Assembly (NCBI GenBank): GCA_951329385.1 | Contig: OX589609.1 | Location: forward strand, 29,415,849 to 29,479,848 | Source: Polia nebulosa | Lineage: Eukaryota > Arthropoda > Insecta > Lepidoptera > Noctuidae | Direction of reading: 5' to 3' | DNA: 64,000 nt | Program-made: the position numbers and the translations under genes | Shown: positions 42,683 to 54,399 of the stretch, one piece after another | Layout: each line of letters starts with the position of its first letter | How positions within the stretch are numbered: position 1 is the stretch's first letter | The notes under the pieces: generated by a model | Seen by the model: only the letters and a program-made list of their open reading frames with translations | The model's database searches: none | What the model was told of the DNA's origin: nothing

Positions 42683-42745
42683 CGGCACCATTTAAAAAAT
42701 ACGGTATCGACCATTTAAAAAATACGGTATCGACCATTTAAAGAA
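42683..42745. repeat. 24-bp tandem repeat, ~2.5 units
   Basis: 'ACCATTTAAAAAATACGG' plus 'TATCG' is repeated twice and then a partial third time. Confidence 0.85.
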
Positions 42746-42794
42746 GAACAAGAATACTGTTTTGTGAGCCTGAGCGAATACAGCGATCGTGGCG

Positions 42795-42842
42795 TATTCA
42801 AAAATAGGGACATAATCTATATTATGTCCCTATTTTTGAATA
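42795..42842. repeat. Perfect 22-bp inverted repeat with a 4-base loop
   Basis: Arms 42795-42816 (TATTCAAAAATAGGGACATA...) and 42821-42842 are exact complements around CTAT. Confidence 0.95.
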
Positions 42843-43089
42843 GTTATGGACACGGGGCCATACCATTGAAGCGGGACGGGTGGCAACTCTCTCACCGACA
42901 CTGCTGTATAGAAGTCTAAATAAAAACCTTTATATTTGCCCTATATGCCTTTTATGTAGAAACGAAATGCTAAAGTTCTTATTACTCATTAGACTTTTGA
43001 TACGATGAGCAAAATAATAATATACTATTTTTAAATTTCATAAATGGTTCCTTATCAACTAGTTCTTTTTCTACGCTGAGCTATCACAC

Positions 43090-43268
43090 GACTATTATAA
43101 AGGCGAAAGTTTGTGAGTGTGTGTGTGTGTGTTTCTATGTTTGTTACTCCTTTACGCTCAAACCCCTGGATTTGGATGAAATTTTGTACATAGATTATAG
43201 CCTGGATTAACACATAGGTAACTTTATACCCCGGTCTACGCGGGTGAAGCCGCGGCGCGCAGTTAGTT
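43090..43268 (+). repeat. Interspersed repeat, family G
   Basis: 'ATTATAAAGGCGAAAGTTTG' with a (GT)8 tract, 'CGCTCAAACCCCTGGATTTG', and an end 'CTACGCGGGTGAAGCCGCGG'. Matches 49567-49752 along its length. Confidence 0.65.
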
Positions 43269-43389
43269 TGTTTATGTTATCACAGCCTCTCATTTGACAA
43301 GTTCATAGAATTCGTACGTAAAGCGGCTGTCACATCATCACACATTAACTACATAAGTCGATTAATTTCCCCAGAAGTGAAAAGGATCT

Positions 43390-43640
43390 CACCTCACACT
43401 ACCCAAGTATGTGTAAGCAAAAGCTTCGGAAATTCTTTGCCAAACTCTGCCTTTCTAACGTTATGAAAGAACCACTCACTAGAATTCTATGTGCCGGTCT
43501 GTTGTGCGAGTGTTTGACAAATTCCATCAGCTACTGCATTCCTCACTGGGGGACTACCGACACACATATTGCTATGTCTATACAATATGAATTGCGTTTC
43601 TGAATTCAACAGTTACAGCATAAGAACGCTGTCAAATAAT
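43390..43640 (+). pseudogene. Probable LINE reverse-transcriptase C-terminal remnant
   Basis: The plus frame has CQ/LCECLTNSISYCIPHWG, resembling the 'LCQSLISYCIPVWGG' segment after the RT core of several insect LINEs. Short and decayed, with only ~60 codons open. Confidence 0.45.
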
Positions 43641-45329
43641 TTGGTTGTACGAACATGTTTTGTACGTGTTCTTATAACGAGATATGGGTACCGATGTCTC
43701 GTAATTAAAAAAAAAACAAAACATAAATGAAATGTATTATGCGAATAGGTTACAAATAACACGTCAATGTTTTTTGTCAGTTTAAGCTAGATGAGACTAG
43801 TTTTTCCTAGCTGACCCTGCGAAGAAACACCGAAACAAACTCAAAGGTCTGTCTCTTCTAAAGTGTTTTAATCCATGCAATAAACCAAAGAAAAAAGTTT
43901 ATTTGCACCGTATACCTTAACGCATAGGTACCAATAGAAAAAGAAAAAAACGTCAGACTTCCGGCGGGTGTACAGGCTTTATCCGCAAAAATGCATGAAG
44001 CCTTAAAATTTCATAGTGGTAGGAATAGTTCACCTGTAGTGACTTCCGGGAAAATGCAACATGGCGGCGGATCAGCTTTGAAAATATTGGCGGAAATACG
44101 CTTTGCATCGCACAGGACAAAGACCAGCGGCAGTGACGGTGATTTTCTGTTTTATTTACGAAAGGCTGCAAAAATATCGGTGGTTGGCACAGTATATATC
44201 ACAGTTGATATGATAATCATCTAAAAAATTCCTTATATTTTCTGCTTGCTGACCTGACACGCGTCGTGCTGTCAAAAACTATTGGACTGCCATCCGCACC
44301 CTAATAACTATTGACGGCTAGGAACAGATTGAATGTAATAAAGAAAAATGTGATATCTGCGGTTTTCCCAGTTTTTTTTCCATTTTTCTCATCGTAAAAA
44401 CCTAAGAACTTTCTTGAGACTTCAATGAATAGTTAAAAAGTCATCCAATTTGGTCCAGTCTTTCTCTAGTTTGCACTTATTTATTATTTATCTCATAGAA
44501 AAATATTTAGCTATTCATTTTTATATAAATAGATAAAACAAAAATGATTAGTGATTCAGTTTACTTTAAAATATTGGTGTTTGTCTACGTTTCTTGTTTG
44601 AGATGAAACGTTGGTATATTTGATCTTCTCAAAAGTGCACGACATTCACAGGTGTAATTAGACAATCTTATCAGTGTGTTGAGTGTGTACCTAGTGCCGC
44701 GCTGTGTAGCGAACTTTTCAAGATTTTATTATTTCGTTATCATTGCGTGATTAACATATCCATGCAAAATTGCATCTTTCTAATAGTAGCAGTCTCTTAG
44801 CAATGCCTCGGACGAACAGACTGAAACTATAAGGGTTTCTTGTCATTGTTAGGACTACAAAAACCAAAAAAGTCAGAAAAAAAACACAAAACGAAAATAC
44901 GAAGTTATCGTGGGCGGGTGGAAGCGAGGAGCATACCTATGAAGTATTTTATCTTTCACATTTATAATATTAGTAGGATTACACATGTTTTATTTATCTC
45001 TTAAGCCAACTTTGAAGTTATCGCGGGCGAAGTCGCGGGCAGAAGTTAGAGTAAAGTTATTATTATAACCCATTCTCGTACATCATTGCTCCATATTGTG
45101 ACTGTAACAGGCTACATTTGCTTTCGATCCATCACTCCCAATTACAAAGTTATTAACTTTGAGTTATTACCTACGAGTAACAGACTTCCATTTGCGGTGT
45201 TATTCAATTTTAAATGAAATAGTTACTACTATGGGGATGCTTTGTCCATTTGGGAAACTTTCGAAACTAAAAGATGCTTTGTATTCCAATCGATTATTCA
45301 AGTTGTCCGCAGGTAATGTGTACTTTTTC
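43641..45329. other. No recognisable gene
   Basis: A patch at 43955-44110 has ACTTCCGG and ACATGGCGGC motifs (ETS- and YY1-like) in one 30-bp stretch. A family G-like edge lies at 44957-45050 ('TTATAATATTAGTAGGA', 'CGGGCGAAGTCGCGGGCAGA'). Otherwise unmatched. Confidence 0.35.
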
Positions 45330-45660
45330 TCCGGTCAAGTGCGAGTCGGACACGCACACAAGGGTTCCATAACATACCAAAATATTATTAAAAATTTACT
45401 GTGTTGTGTGACACAGTTTGAAAATCGTTCATTATTAATTTGCCGATTTTCACCCCAAAAGTGCCCTCCATATTCCAAATTAATTTATTTAGGGTACACA
45501 TCCGTGTTTGGGTCACAGATATTCATGTGTGTACCAAATTTCAAGTCTATCGGTCCAGCAGATTGGGAGCAAATTGGCTGTGACAGACGGACAGACAGAC
45601 AGACACACGAGTGATCCTATAAGGGTTCTGTTTTTTCATTCGGACTTTCAGAACCCTAAA
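45330..45660 (+). repeat. Family K element, near-complete
   Basis: 'CAAGTGCGAGTCGGACACGC' at the left, a GACGGACAGACAGACAGAC tract and 'GAGTGATCCTATAAGGG', then 'TTCAGAACCCTAAAAA' at the right. The 151-codon ORF over it is read through repeat sequence, including the GACA tract, and is not a gene. Confidence 0.65.
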
Positions 45661-45925
45661 AACCAGTCAAGTGCGAATCGGACTCGTACACAAAGGGTTC
45701 CTTCTCCAGCCAAGTGCGAGTCAGACTCGTACCTAAAGAGTTCTGCACCAACAATGGAAAAAATTACGTTTATACTATGTTTTATTTTATATTATTTGTT
45801 GGTATAATGGCAATAGAAATACACACCCTGAAAATTTCAACAGTCTACCTATTAAGGTTCATGAGATACAGCCCGCTCACAGACAGACAGCGGAGGCATA
45901 CTAGTAGCGTTGCCATTGGTTACCC
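45661..45925 (+). repeat. Family B element
   Basis: Directly follows the family K copy. 'CAAGTGCGAGTCAGACTCGT' at the left, 'GAGATACAGCCCGCTCACAG' inside, 'TTACCCTAAAAAC' at the right. Confidence 0.6.
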
Positions 45926-46189
45926 TAAAAACAGCAGCCAGCCAAACATGTTATAAGCCAACATTACCCCGATCTCATTGGCTGTACCCTTTCCCCTAGA
46001 TCTAATCTGACCTAAACCGATTTATTTATTTCCTCACCGAAGCAAGAAAAGAAAAAGGTTTCCTTCAGGCACAAGTTGCAGAAGTCAATCTGAACACCGA
46101 CTTACTTTGCTTTAAGTTGAGCTTAGGACATTGAAACCGTCACAGTATTTTCTAGTTGCTGGGATTAAGAAAAACAGAAGCTTTCTCTT
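45926..46189. other. No recognisable feature
   Basis: Unmatched intronic DNA. Confidence 0.3.
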
Positions 46190-46690
46190 CTTCCTGCCCT
46201 TATCCCATGTTACTTGGGGTCAGCGCAACACGTTTTTTTCTTCCATTCTATCCTGTCAGACGTCACGCTATCACTAACTCGCAATGTGTTTATTAGCCTA
46301 TGTATGTATGTTTGTTCCTTTGTGGTGTTTTAGAGACCAAACGCGTGGGTCGATTTTGATAATTCTTACGTCAATTGATTCGTCTTAATCTTGCGATGTC
46401 TAAAGACATGATTGTAATCAAAATACAATATGGCCCGACTGTATAAAACAACAAAAAACTTCCAAACAAGTCACTTTTCAAGCAGTTTGATACAGTTGGT
46501 GGCTTGAAATCAATAATTGAACTAAAATAACTGCAACCAACTGCATGAAACTGCTTGAAAAGTGACTTGTTTGGAACTTTTTAGTTATTTTTCAAAGTCG
46601 GGTTTTTTGATAATATTTTTTTTTTTTTTCTTATCACTTCTCACACAATCCATCCATCTTTTCTTTTGCCTCCCTAAGAAAAGCAGTAGC
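46190..46690 (-). pseudogene. RTE ORF2 3' end split by a family H insertion
   Basis: On the minus strand, KRWMDCVRS lies at about 46640-46670 and the DR/TEWKKKTCCADPK end lies at 46205-46250. Compared with the uninterrupted copy at 5775-6060, the break falls between 'CTATCACTAACT' and 'ATCACTTCTCACACAATCC', where 46274-46628 has come in. Confidence 0.7.
46274..46628. mobile_element. Family H foldback element
   Basis: Shares 'ATGTGTTTATTAGCCTATGT', 'CCAAACGCGTGGGTCGATTT' and the two inverted ~40-bp arms (AAACTTCCAAACAAGTCACT and its complement) with 57139-57522. The T-rich end carries GTCGGGTTTTTT, complementary to the ACCCGAC start in the other copy. Confidence 0.75.
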
Positions 46691-48756
46691 TATCGACCGA
46701 TATATGAAACGATAAAATTAAGAGAGGAAAGAAAGCATCGTTTTTTTATCAAGTTGGTAAACTTTATCTTTGAAAAGAATATCGTTTTCTTCCATATTGG
46801 GAACATCTTTCTTTTTTACCAGACGTGATTACATTTTAGAAGCAATTCAAAACAAAGCTGTCATATAATATGACATCGCAAACTCAACTACAAGGTGATT
46901 TACTCTTTTGAAATGCCAATTTCACTTGACGACTGTTATCTACCGGTCTTCGCGTGACAATCAAGTGAAGGACCACTTTAGCGAATACTTATGAGTTCTT
47001 TGACTCTTTAACACGTTGAGGTGTTCAACTGAAACGACACAGTTCTCAACGATAAGTTTAGCTGGCTGGAACCGTGACACTTCGAAGTTTCGGTAATTTG
47101 AATCTATTTTGACGACAGCTGGTTAGAAGCATTTACAACTTTTGGATAAACCTAGACTTGGAAAGAAAAGTTAAAACGTTGCGAGATCCAAATCTTTTTA
47201 GAGGTTTTACTCTCAGAAGTACATAGTTTCACAGTTTACTTACGGTCCTAGACGATGATAGGTTTGGTCGATAGTCCCATTTGTTCGGTTCATGTCTTAT
47301 AAACTAAAAAACCCGGCTTCCTGAAGCTATCATCACTGTAAGTGAACCGTAGGTGAGGGCGGAAACACAGTTACATGCACTATGGTGGTGTACATAGAAC
47401 TACAAAACCACGACGAATCCGGACTTTTTGTGAAGCTTGCTAAGCGTGACATCGGTTTGTTCATCAGATATTCGATTTCAGTCCCGAAGTAGCATGTAGG
47501 TATGCAGCACTGGCAAATCATCATCACCAGCCCCCACAAAACAAAAACTCCTTCAATCTACATAAATTAACCAGCACCATTTCGCAGATAAGTTAGAAAT
47601 TTAGAATCATATGAGTTCACACAGAAGACATGAATAAGTTGGCAAGTTAGCTCAACAGACACCGAGCAGCTCCAACGACGCGCCACGCCCGACTCACGCG
47701 GGTATGCTCGAACATACTCGAGCATGCTGACCAAGTTCACTCGGATCGGAGACTAACTCTATCATAAGATACAATATGGCAAATTTAGAAACAGCTTTGC
47801 ATGAATAGTCAGATATTTCTCGCGCGCCATTGCTTTTAGATGATATTTCAAAAATAAATTGGCGGTGGCAACGCTCAAGGGAAGAGACAAGAGACTATTT
47901 GAAGGTACTATATGAACACAATCGTTCCAGATCTGTCTGATAAGAACCACAATCCGTGCCATGTGTAAAATCGTCAAGAATTCATGGAATACAAAAAGAA
48001 TTTCGAATCGCAAAGCAACATTCTTAAATGTTAGTCTTGTGTTTGATTTCCTCTGAAACAACAAATTAAGTCAAACATAGCTCCAACAATAAGCTTGTTC
48101 ATTTATTTTAGTCATTCGTTTTACGATCATTGTCATTAAAAGCTTATAGTATAAATAAAGCCCATACGTCCGACTCGCTCGGCGGCGGGGGCTCGACTAC
48201 CACGCCACGCCGGCTGGTACGCTCCCCCTCCCCCCGCAACAACCCATATTGATCCCCTCCCCGCCGCTCCACTGAGTAACAACTAACCAACTTAATAAGA
48301 ACTACTTCCTCCCTCGCGTCGAGTGTTTCACAAGACGATTTAGGATAATTACGTTACGTACTAAGAGCTCAAATTATAGTGGCAGATGGGCCCAGGTAAT
48401 ATTAACATTTTTATATCGAGAGCTGAGGAGGCTCTTCTAAGGCTTCTATCTTAATAATTTGCACAAATATTGACATTATTAAAACTTGGCCATTTGTTGG
48501 TATCGTAGTGAAGTGATGATGTTACTGCGGGATGTACTATTGTAAGAGTAGTCGTGACGTTAGCAGGCCGCTGTTGGTTCGCGCTGATCGCCGCGCGGGA
48601 GCGAGAGTGGCGTTACGCTGTTACTGAATAAACTACTAGTTAATCAACCTCTTAGTTCCGCTTGCTTCACTTGGTTGGTGCGCTCAGCATTCGTGGAATA
48701 AAGCTGCTAGTTGTCGCCTACTTTTCACAATTCTGGTTTAATAATAACAGGCAATC
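46691..48756. other. No recognisable gene
   Basis: Mostly AT-rich intronic DNA. GC-rich patches lie at 48178-48240 and 48565-48615. ORFs at 47333-47539 and 47762-48064 show nothing recognisable. Confidence 0.35.
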
Positions 48757-48760
48757 TTAC

Positions 48761-48980
48761 CTGTAATATTTACTGTGAGCCATGTTGATTAGCTGCATAA
48801 AAGGCATTGTATTCAAATTCGTAACAGTTTGTTTACTGCCAGAGTACCAGTTTACCTCCATTAAAATGAAGTAAAACGCGCAACAGTACGCTTGTATTGC
48901 ACGGGCATCGTATTGTGTCGCACGCCGCCTCGTACGCCGAGTGCGAGCCGGCGTGCGACGCGGCGCACTGAACACATGTC
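48761..48980 (-). other. Candidate first exon of unknown gene
   Basis: A GC-rich block with an initiator-like GTTCAGTGC (about 48967-48975, minus strand) is followed by an ATG ORF (MEVNWYSGSKQTVTNLNTMP...) that reads 34 codons to a near-perfect donor, TTACAG|GTAAGA, at 48761. The exon would end in phase 2, which does not match the phase-0 dystrophin exon at 34796. It is therefore either untranslated, part of another nested gene, or chance. Confidence 0.25.
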
Positions 48981-49566
48981 ACAATTCGGATTACGCGCCG
49001 TATTGGCATGTTTAACGGCGTATAACGACCACGCGGGGCCGTATCCTTAGCTGAGATCAGTAACTAAGGCTAGAATAGGGGTGAACACATTTTAATGCTG
49101 TTAGATTGATACGAGTATATTGAAATTAACGTCAACTTTAAAACATAGACAGGACTACAATAACCAACCAGTTCTCGTGAAGGAGCTGCCTTCATCACCA
49201 CTCTTCACAAATGGGAAGCTGATATAGATATTCTATTTCACGAAGGCGGGTAGGTTGATTCACGTGCACATTATTTCTGAGAGAGTATCCTATTTTCCTT
49301 GACACCGAGCGTTACGCACACAGAAAGCAAGTGCACGTGAACACACACTCTTCCAAGACCGACCCGCCTTGTTGAGATAGAACAAAAAGAACAATGTTGT
49401 CGACTAAGGAGAGCTACTGACTGAGTAATATCTGCCGAGCCCTTGTCCAACCATGTTGTAGTTGGCTTCCCTACCTACCGGATACCGCCAAGCATCAGTT
49501 TTTACTACATAGAGCGACCGACCACCATTCTGACCTTCACAGCACTGGGCACGGCAAAGACTTTAT
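48981..49566. other. No recognisable feature
   Basis: Unmatched intronic DNA. Confidence 0.35.
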
Positions 49567-49752
49567 AACACTAATATTATAAAGGCGAAAGTTTGTGAGT
49601 ATGTGAGTTTGTATGTTTGTTACTTCTTCACGCTCAAACGGCTGCACGGATTTGGATTAAATTTGGTATGTAATAGTTTATACTCTGGATTAACACATAG
49701 GCTACTTTTTATCCCGGTCTACGCGGGTGAAACTGCGGAGCGTAGCTAGTAC
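49567..49752 (+). repeat. Interspersed repeat, family G
   Basis: 'CTAATATTATAAAGGCGAAA' to 'CGGGTGAAACTGCGGAGCG' and AGCTAGT; aligns with 43090-43268. Confidence 0.65.
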
Positions 49753-49904
49753 CAAAATATAATTCAAATGTTTTTATTACAAAAGCAAATAAAAGGTCTG
49801 ATTTAATTTACGTCGCTGTCTTGGAATTGTTGTCGTGGAGTAAGCGAGTTCATAAACTACGCAGGGCATCCTAATGGGCCGGTCGGTGGATTGTGACGAA
49901 ACTG

Positions 49905-49934
49905 TGCCTTGTATTAATAGAATAATACAAGGCA
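49905..49934. repeat. Perfect 12-bp inverted repeat
   Basis: TGCCTTGTATTA and its complement around a 6-base loop. Confidence 0.85.
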
Positions 49935-51171
49935 TGACTGTACGAGTAGGTAAAATAAGTGCGGGGGTATGGGTAACTAGTCAGAACCATATTTGTTTGA
50001 TTCACATTACAATTATTGATACTACATTATTAGAATGTTTAGGACAAGTTTTTTTTTAAGGCTTATAGGAATCTTGAATAATGAATAATTATATTTTGAA
50101 AACTTGACCGTTTTATTTTATACACCGACCAACCCAGTAGGTTCTAGTATTTAATAGAATAGAAAACATTTATTCGACACAGACACGACAACAGCAATGT
50201 ACTCGTAATTAATCATGTACTTCCCTCAATTCTATAACAATCTATCGGGAACTCGAACTTAAGACCCCTACCAGTCGTCGCCATCAAAACATCAAGGAAA
50301 TAGTTCCAGTGCGTACTGACTATTCATTAATTGGCGGAGCCATTCATTGGCTCGGGATCGCGACCAGGACTGACTCTAAAGATGCGCTCCTTTGAAACGT
50401 ACGCAATCTTTTAAATAAGAAACTTGTTGTTTTGCGGGATTAAGCAAATTAAGATAGAAATAGAATGATCACAGACAGGTCGATATAGAATCGTGTAGAA
50501 AGATCAAACTTATTTAACTTAAGAATCACGTTGGTTTGCAGCCTATGGCCGCGGACCCCTGGTGCTCTACAAGGGCTAAATTACGGTCCGCAAAAGGTTT
50601 AAAATTACAACATTTTTATCTCAAAAGATGACAATTAAGTACAACAGTACCCTAATTGAAAGTCTTCTTGAGCGATGTCACGTTCCACCACATTTAGCCA
50701 GTATTTCTTTCTTCAGTTTATGGTACAGCTAATATCGCCCCAAGATTTCAGTTATACAACAGCAACAGTTATATAACAGAAATGTGCCAAGATACTGACC
50801 ATTAACTATTCAAGAATGAGTGTTGGAACTGTGCTGTGACCATCCATCACGTGGCTCCATGCCAGCAGGCATTTGTTCAGGGAGACTACTCATTTTGTCA
50901 ATTAAAACTACATGCACGGTCTGGTACTGGTATGGCTATACCTATCCGGATAAAGTCAAACAACGTGTTATGCCTAGCTCCTACATCGGGTCTAAAGAGG
51001 GTCTGGGGCGTACCTAGGGCGTAATACTCCCAATTCAATAATGTCAAAGGGAGCATAGTGCTAGTATTCGACACGACAAAGTACCTAATGGTTAAGAAAC
51101 TAGCAAGATAATTGTGTAACACGCAATGCCAACGCCATTCATTTTGAGATAATTTATTTATAGTACACATC
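49935..51171. other. No recognisable feature
   Basis: Unmatched intronic DNA; ORFs at 50820-51176 overlap on three frames and look accidental. Confidence 0.4.
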
Positions 51172-51462
51172 AACATGAGCAGTGGTGGCCCAGTGGTATT
51201 GGCCGCGACTTACAAGTTGTAGGTCGTGAGTTCAAACCCAGGCAGGCGCTTTACTTTGTGTAAATTATTTCATCACCACTGCTCTCAAAACGGTGAAGGA
51301 AAACATCGTGAGGAAACCGGCATGTCCTAGAACCAAAAATTCGAAGACACGTGACATCCACCAATCCGCATTGGGCCCGCGTGGTGGATTAAGGTCCACA
51401 CCCTCTCACAGAGAGGAGGCCTGTGCCCCAGCAGTGGGGACATTAAAAGGCTGATGATGACA
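51172..51462 (+). mobile_element. tRNA-derived SINE, family E (complete)
   Basis: Starts 'GAGCAGTGGTGGCCCAGTGG' (A box), B box 'GAGTTCAAACCCAGG' 50 bp further on, tail 'GGCTGATGATGACAC'. The best-preserved copy of this SINE here. Confidence 0.85.
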
Positions 51463-51496
51463 CATCAACAACACGAACATGGATATCTTACATTTA

Positions 51497-51740
51497 TAGG
51501 GTTCCGTACCCGAAGGGTCCTAACGGAGCCCTATTGCTGTCACTCACGTGTCCGTCTGTCCGTTGTCTGTCACAAAATTTTGTTCCGAAGTTTTTTTTAA
51601 CTTTCCATTGACTTATGGGTGATAATGTTTATTATTACGTATATTTTATCAAAAAATACCAAAATATTGATTTCTCTCATATGGTACGGCGGAACCCTAG
51701 ATGTGCGAAGTCCGACACGCACTTGGCCGGTTTTTAGGTT
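51497..51740 (+). repeat. Family B element
   Basis: 'AGGGTTCCGTACCCGAAGGG' to 'CACGCACTTGGCCGGTTTTT', with a short GTCCGTCTGTCCGTTGTC tract. Confidence 0.7.
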
Positions 51741-51806
51741 AGGTTAGGTCTTATAGGTACTGATTTTTATGTCAATGAAAGACTTGAACAGCATTGACAT
51801 AAATAA

Positions 51807-51916
51807 TCATCATCATCATCAGCCTTTTAATGTCCCCACTCCTGGGGCACAGGCCTCCTCTCTGTGAGAGGGTGTGGGCCGTAATCCATCACGCGGGCTC
51901 AATGCGGGTTGGTGGA
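51807..51916 (-). mobile_element. SINE family E, 5'-truncated
   Basis: Only the ~110-bp tail end ('CATCATCATCAGCC' to 'AATGCGGGTTGGTGGAT') remains. Confidence 0.75.
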
Positions 51917-53209
51917 TAAATAATAAAATAATAACAAAACACAACTGCAAATCAATCGATTAGTTATCCCCGCCAGTCGTCTACCGGTGTCACTTCTCAC
52001 CCAGCAGACAGCACGGAGTAGGGATGAGAACGAAGCCAGTCTCCTGTGTTTCTCACAGAATAAGCTTTCTCTCACTCCCTACACAGTGTTCGGCCATTTA
52101 GTTTGTGCATCGATCGTAGCAGTGACGCATAAACTTATCAAGTTATCATTTTAATTACTCAGTGCAACTGTCATGTTAATTATATTCTCATAGTAAATTT
52201 ATCATCACTATGTACAGTGGTATAATTATTTTTTTCCATTTTATTAACAATTGCTCACTCCATTGCACTTGGAGATTGATATTGATGTTTTTTTTTTTAA
52301 TTGTTATATTAGTGATAGCAAATATGGATAACATTTTTTAATGTATAAATAACTTTTAAGAGATATAATTTTAAATATATTAGTTAAGTTATTAACCACA
52401 GCGCTCCATTCCTCTTTCACTCATAGACCTCATCCCCACACACTTATAATAACTTAGTTATTTTGTATATAACTACCAAAATATTTAATATAAATAATTT
52501 ATATGGCAAAACAACGTTTGCTGGGTCAGCTAGTAATATAAAAAAACTCAGAAACAGAGTTGAATAAAGTCAAGTAGAAGTGTGTAAAATGGACCGTCGT
52601 AAAAAAGGGTAGTTGAGATGCGTTCAAAACGTGGTAATACGTTTACCCTTGACGTAGAATAAGTATTAAGAAAAATAATAATAATAATCCGGCGATTCTT
52701 TTAACATTGTGATAAGCGTAATCAATATACAATTCAATTAGCTAAATTATAAGATTTTTTTCATTTTATCACACTTAATCAGGTAAAAAATTGGCATTCT
52801 TACAATAAATAGGTGTAAAAATGTATAAATTCTAAAATTGTGTAGTTGAACCACTCATGAAGCTCTAGAGTAGACGAGCTTTTCAAACACTACGTAGTGA
52901 AGAATTTCTTTCAAAATCGTTGTGATTGCAAGCGTGCTAAGCCATTGGGGTGCTGGCTGACATTGACATAGACAAGCGCTGTGAAGGTAAATTCTACATA
53001 CTTAGTGAATTTCAGCACTTTCATAGTTTACAAGGGTTTGAGTGACATACAAAGATCTTATTTGTGATGTGTTTCAGAAAGGCCAGGTACGTAGTACGAG
53101 CGTGTGTGACCACATGTGTGAACGTCAACGAAGCAAAAGGAGGTAGGTGACGTTATGTTGATTCTACCTGTCCACATTGGAAAGTATGTAATGTAAGCAT
53201 AATAGTAAA
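51917..53209. other. No recognisable feature
   Basis: Very AT-rich intronic DNA with no supported ORF. Confidence 0.4.
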
Positions 53210-53400
53210 GTCATTAAAATGCCATGCAGCTAGACATGTGCGGCGCACCGTGGTCATGGCCATACTGCCGGCCGTGGAGCACGGCGGCGTGTCCGGGCAC
53301 ACGTGCGGCGCGCCCGCTGCCACGTTGCCTAGCAACGCGCCGTACTATAGGCGTGGGGTGGGTGTGAGAGACGTGAAGCATATCGATAGGTGGCATGTCG
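53210..53400. promoter_or_regulatory. GC-rich island with an RFX/X-box-like site
   Basis: Within a GC-rich block (53236-53345), 53324-53336 reads GTTGCCTAGCAAC, two RFX half-sites separated by one base, fitting the X-box consensus RYYNYY-N(1-3)-RRNRAC. The ORFs on both strands are short. No exon assigned. Confidence 0.3.
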
Positions 53401-54399
53401 ATGGTTTTTGTTATCGATGAAATAATTCGATATGTTTTTTGTTGTTTACCGAGTTTTAAAGCTGCCGCCAGCGGCTTCACCCGCATAAAAGTTGTAAATT
53501 ATCTCACGGGATTATTGTCTCGGGATAGACTAAACAATTATATTTAAGGTCCGTTCAATGGACACTATTTTTGACGCTACCAACAAGCTACACGACAGCA
53601 ATAAGAATCTTCAAGCTTTAAAACAGCTTAGCTGTACTCATTAATAATGAGATTTTTTTTTAATATAGCCACCGTACCATATCAATTTCAATACAACTAT
53701 GACAGTGAGATCGAAGAACGGAAGAATTGAATGCATAACTCTGCCTATTCTACGGGAAAAACCTGTTCTGCAAACATATGACTACAGAGATAAGAGAGGT
53801 AGTTTGATACTGCCTGCGCAGTATTAAGTCTAGTACTCATTTCTAGACGTAGGTAAATGATACTGTCTATATTAACTTCTGCCAGCAGGCTCACCCGCAC
53901 GAAGGTCCAAAATTATCGCAAGAGAACATACTCGCGGGACAAAAAATTTATATGTGGTAAATCCTATTCCAGGAGATGGTCTACCCGTGTGCCAAGTTTC
54001 GAGACGTGACGAGCTAATAAACAGACCGATAGAGTTACTTTCTCTTAAATATTTTTAGTATAGATATCGTAGTTAATTATTTAGCCAAAACTAGGCAACA
54101 CACTTGTCAGATGTCTATTCATTAGGATTTATACTTCAGGATTTTTATTTTCTGTCTAGATACTAAGTATGTACGTAAATAAGTGTACAACTACTGTTAT
54201 TAGTTTTAATTTGTTCATGCATGCACTTGGTGTGTATTATAGCTTGTATTATTAGATTAAAAAGTGTAACAAGTGTAAATAAGAGACTAATAAATAAATA
54301 AGCTAATTCACTCAATGACAATGTTTTTGAAAGACTGATATTCATTTGTCCTTTTATTATTCTGTTTGTGTTTCCGTTCAATGGATGAAATAATTTGCG
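53401..54399. repeat. Repeat edges in AT-rich DNA
   Basis: 'CCGCCAGCGGCTTCACCCGC' (about 53464) and 'TCTGCCAGCAGGCTCACCCG' (about 53878) start inverted repeats of the 'coding-strand-free' family G type; the second runs to about 54066 ('TTTAGTATAGAT'). The rest is unmatched. Confidence 0.4.

Noticed and set aside
45159..45614. 151-codon plus ORF
   Set aside because: Most of it reads through a family K repeat, including the GACA tract, and other copies of that repeat do not keep the frame.
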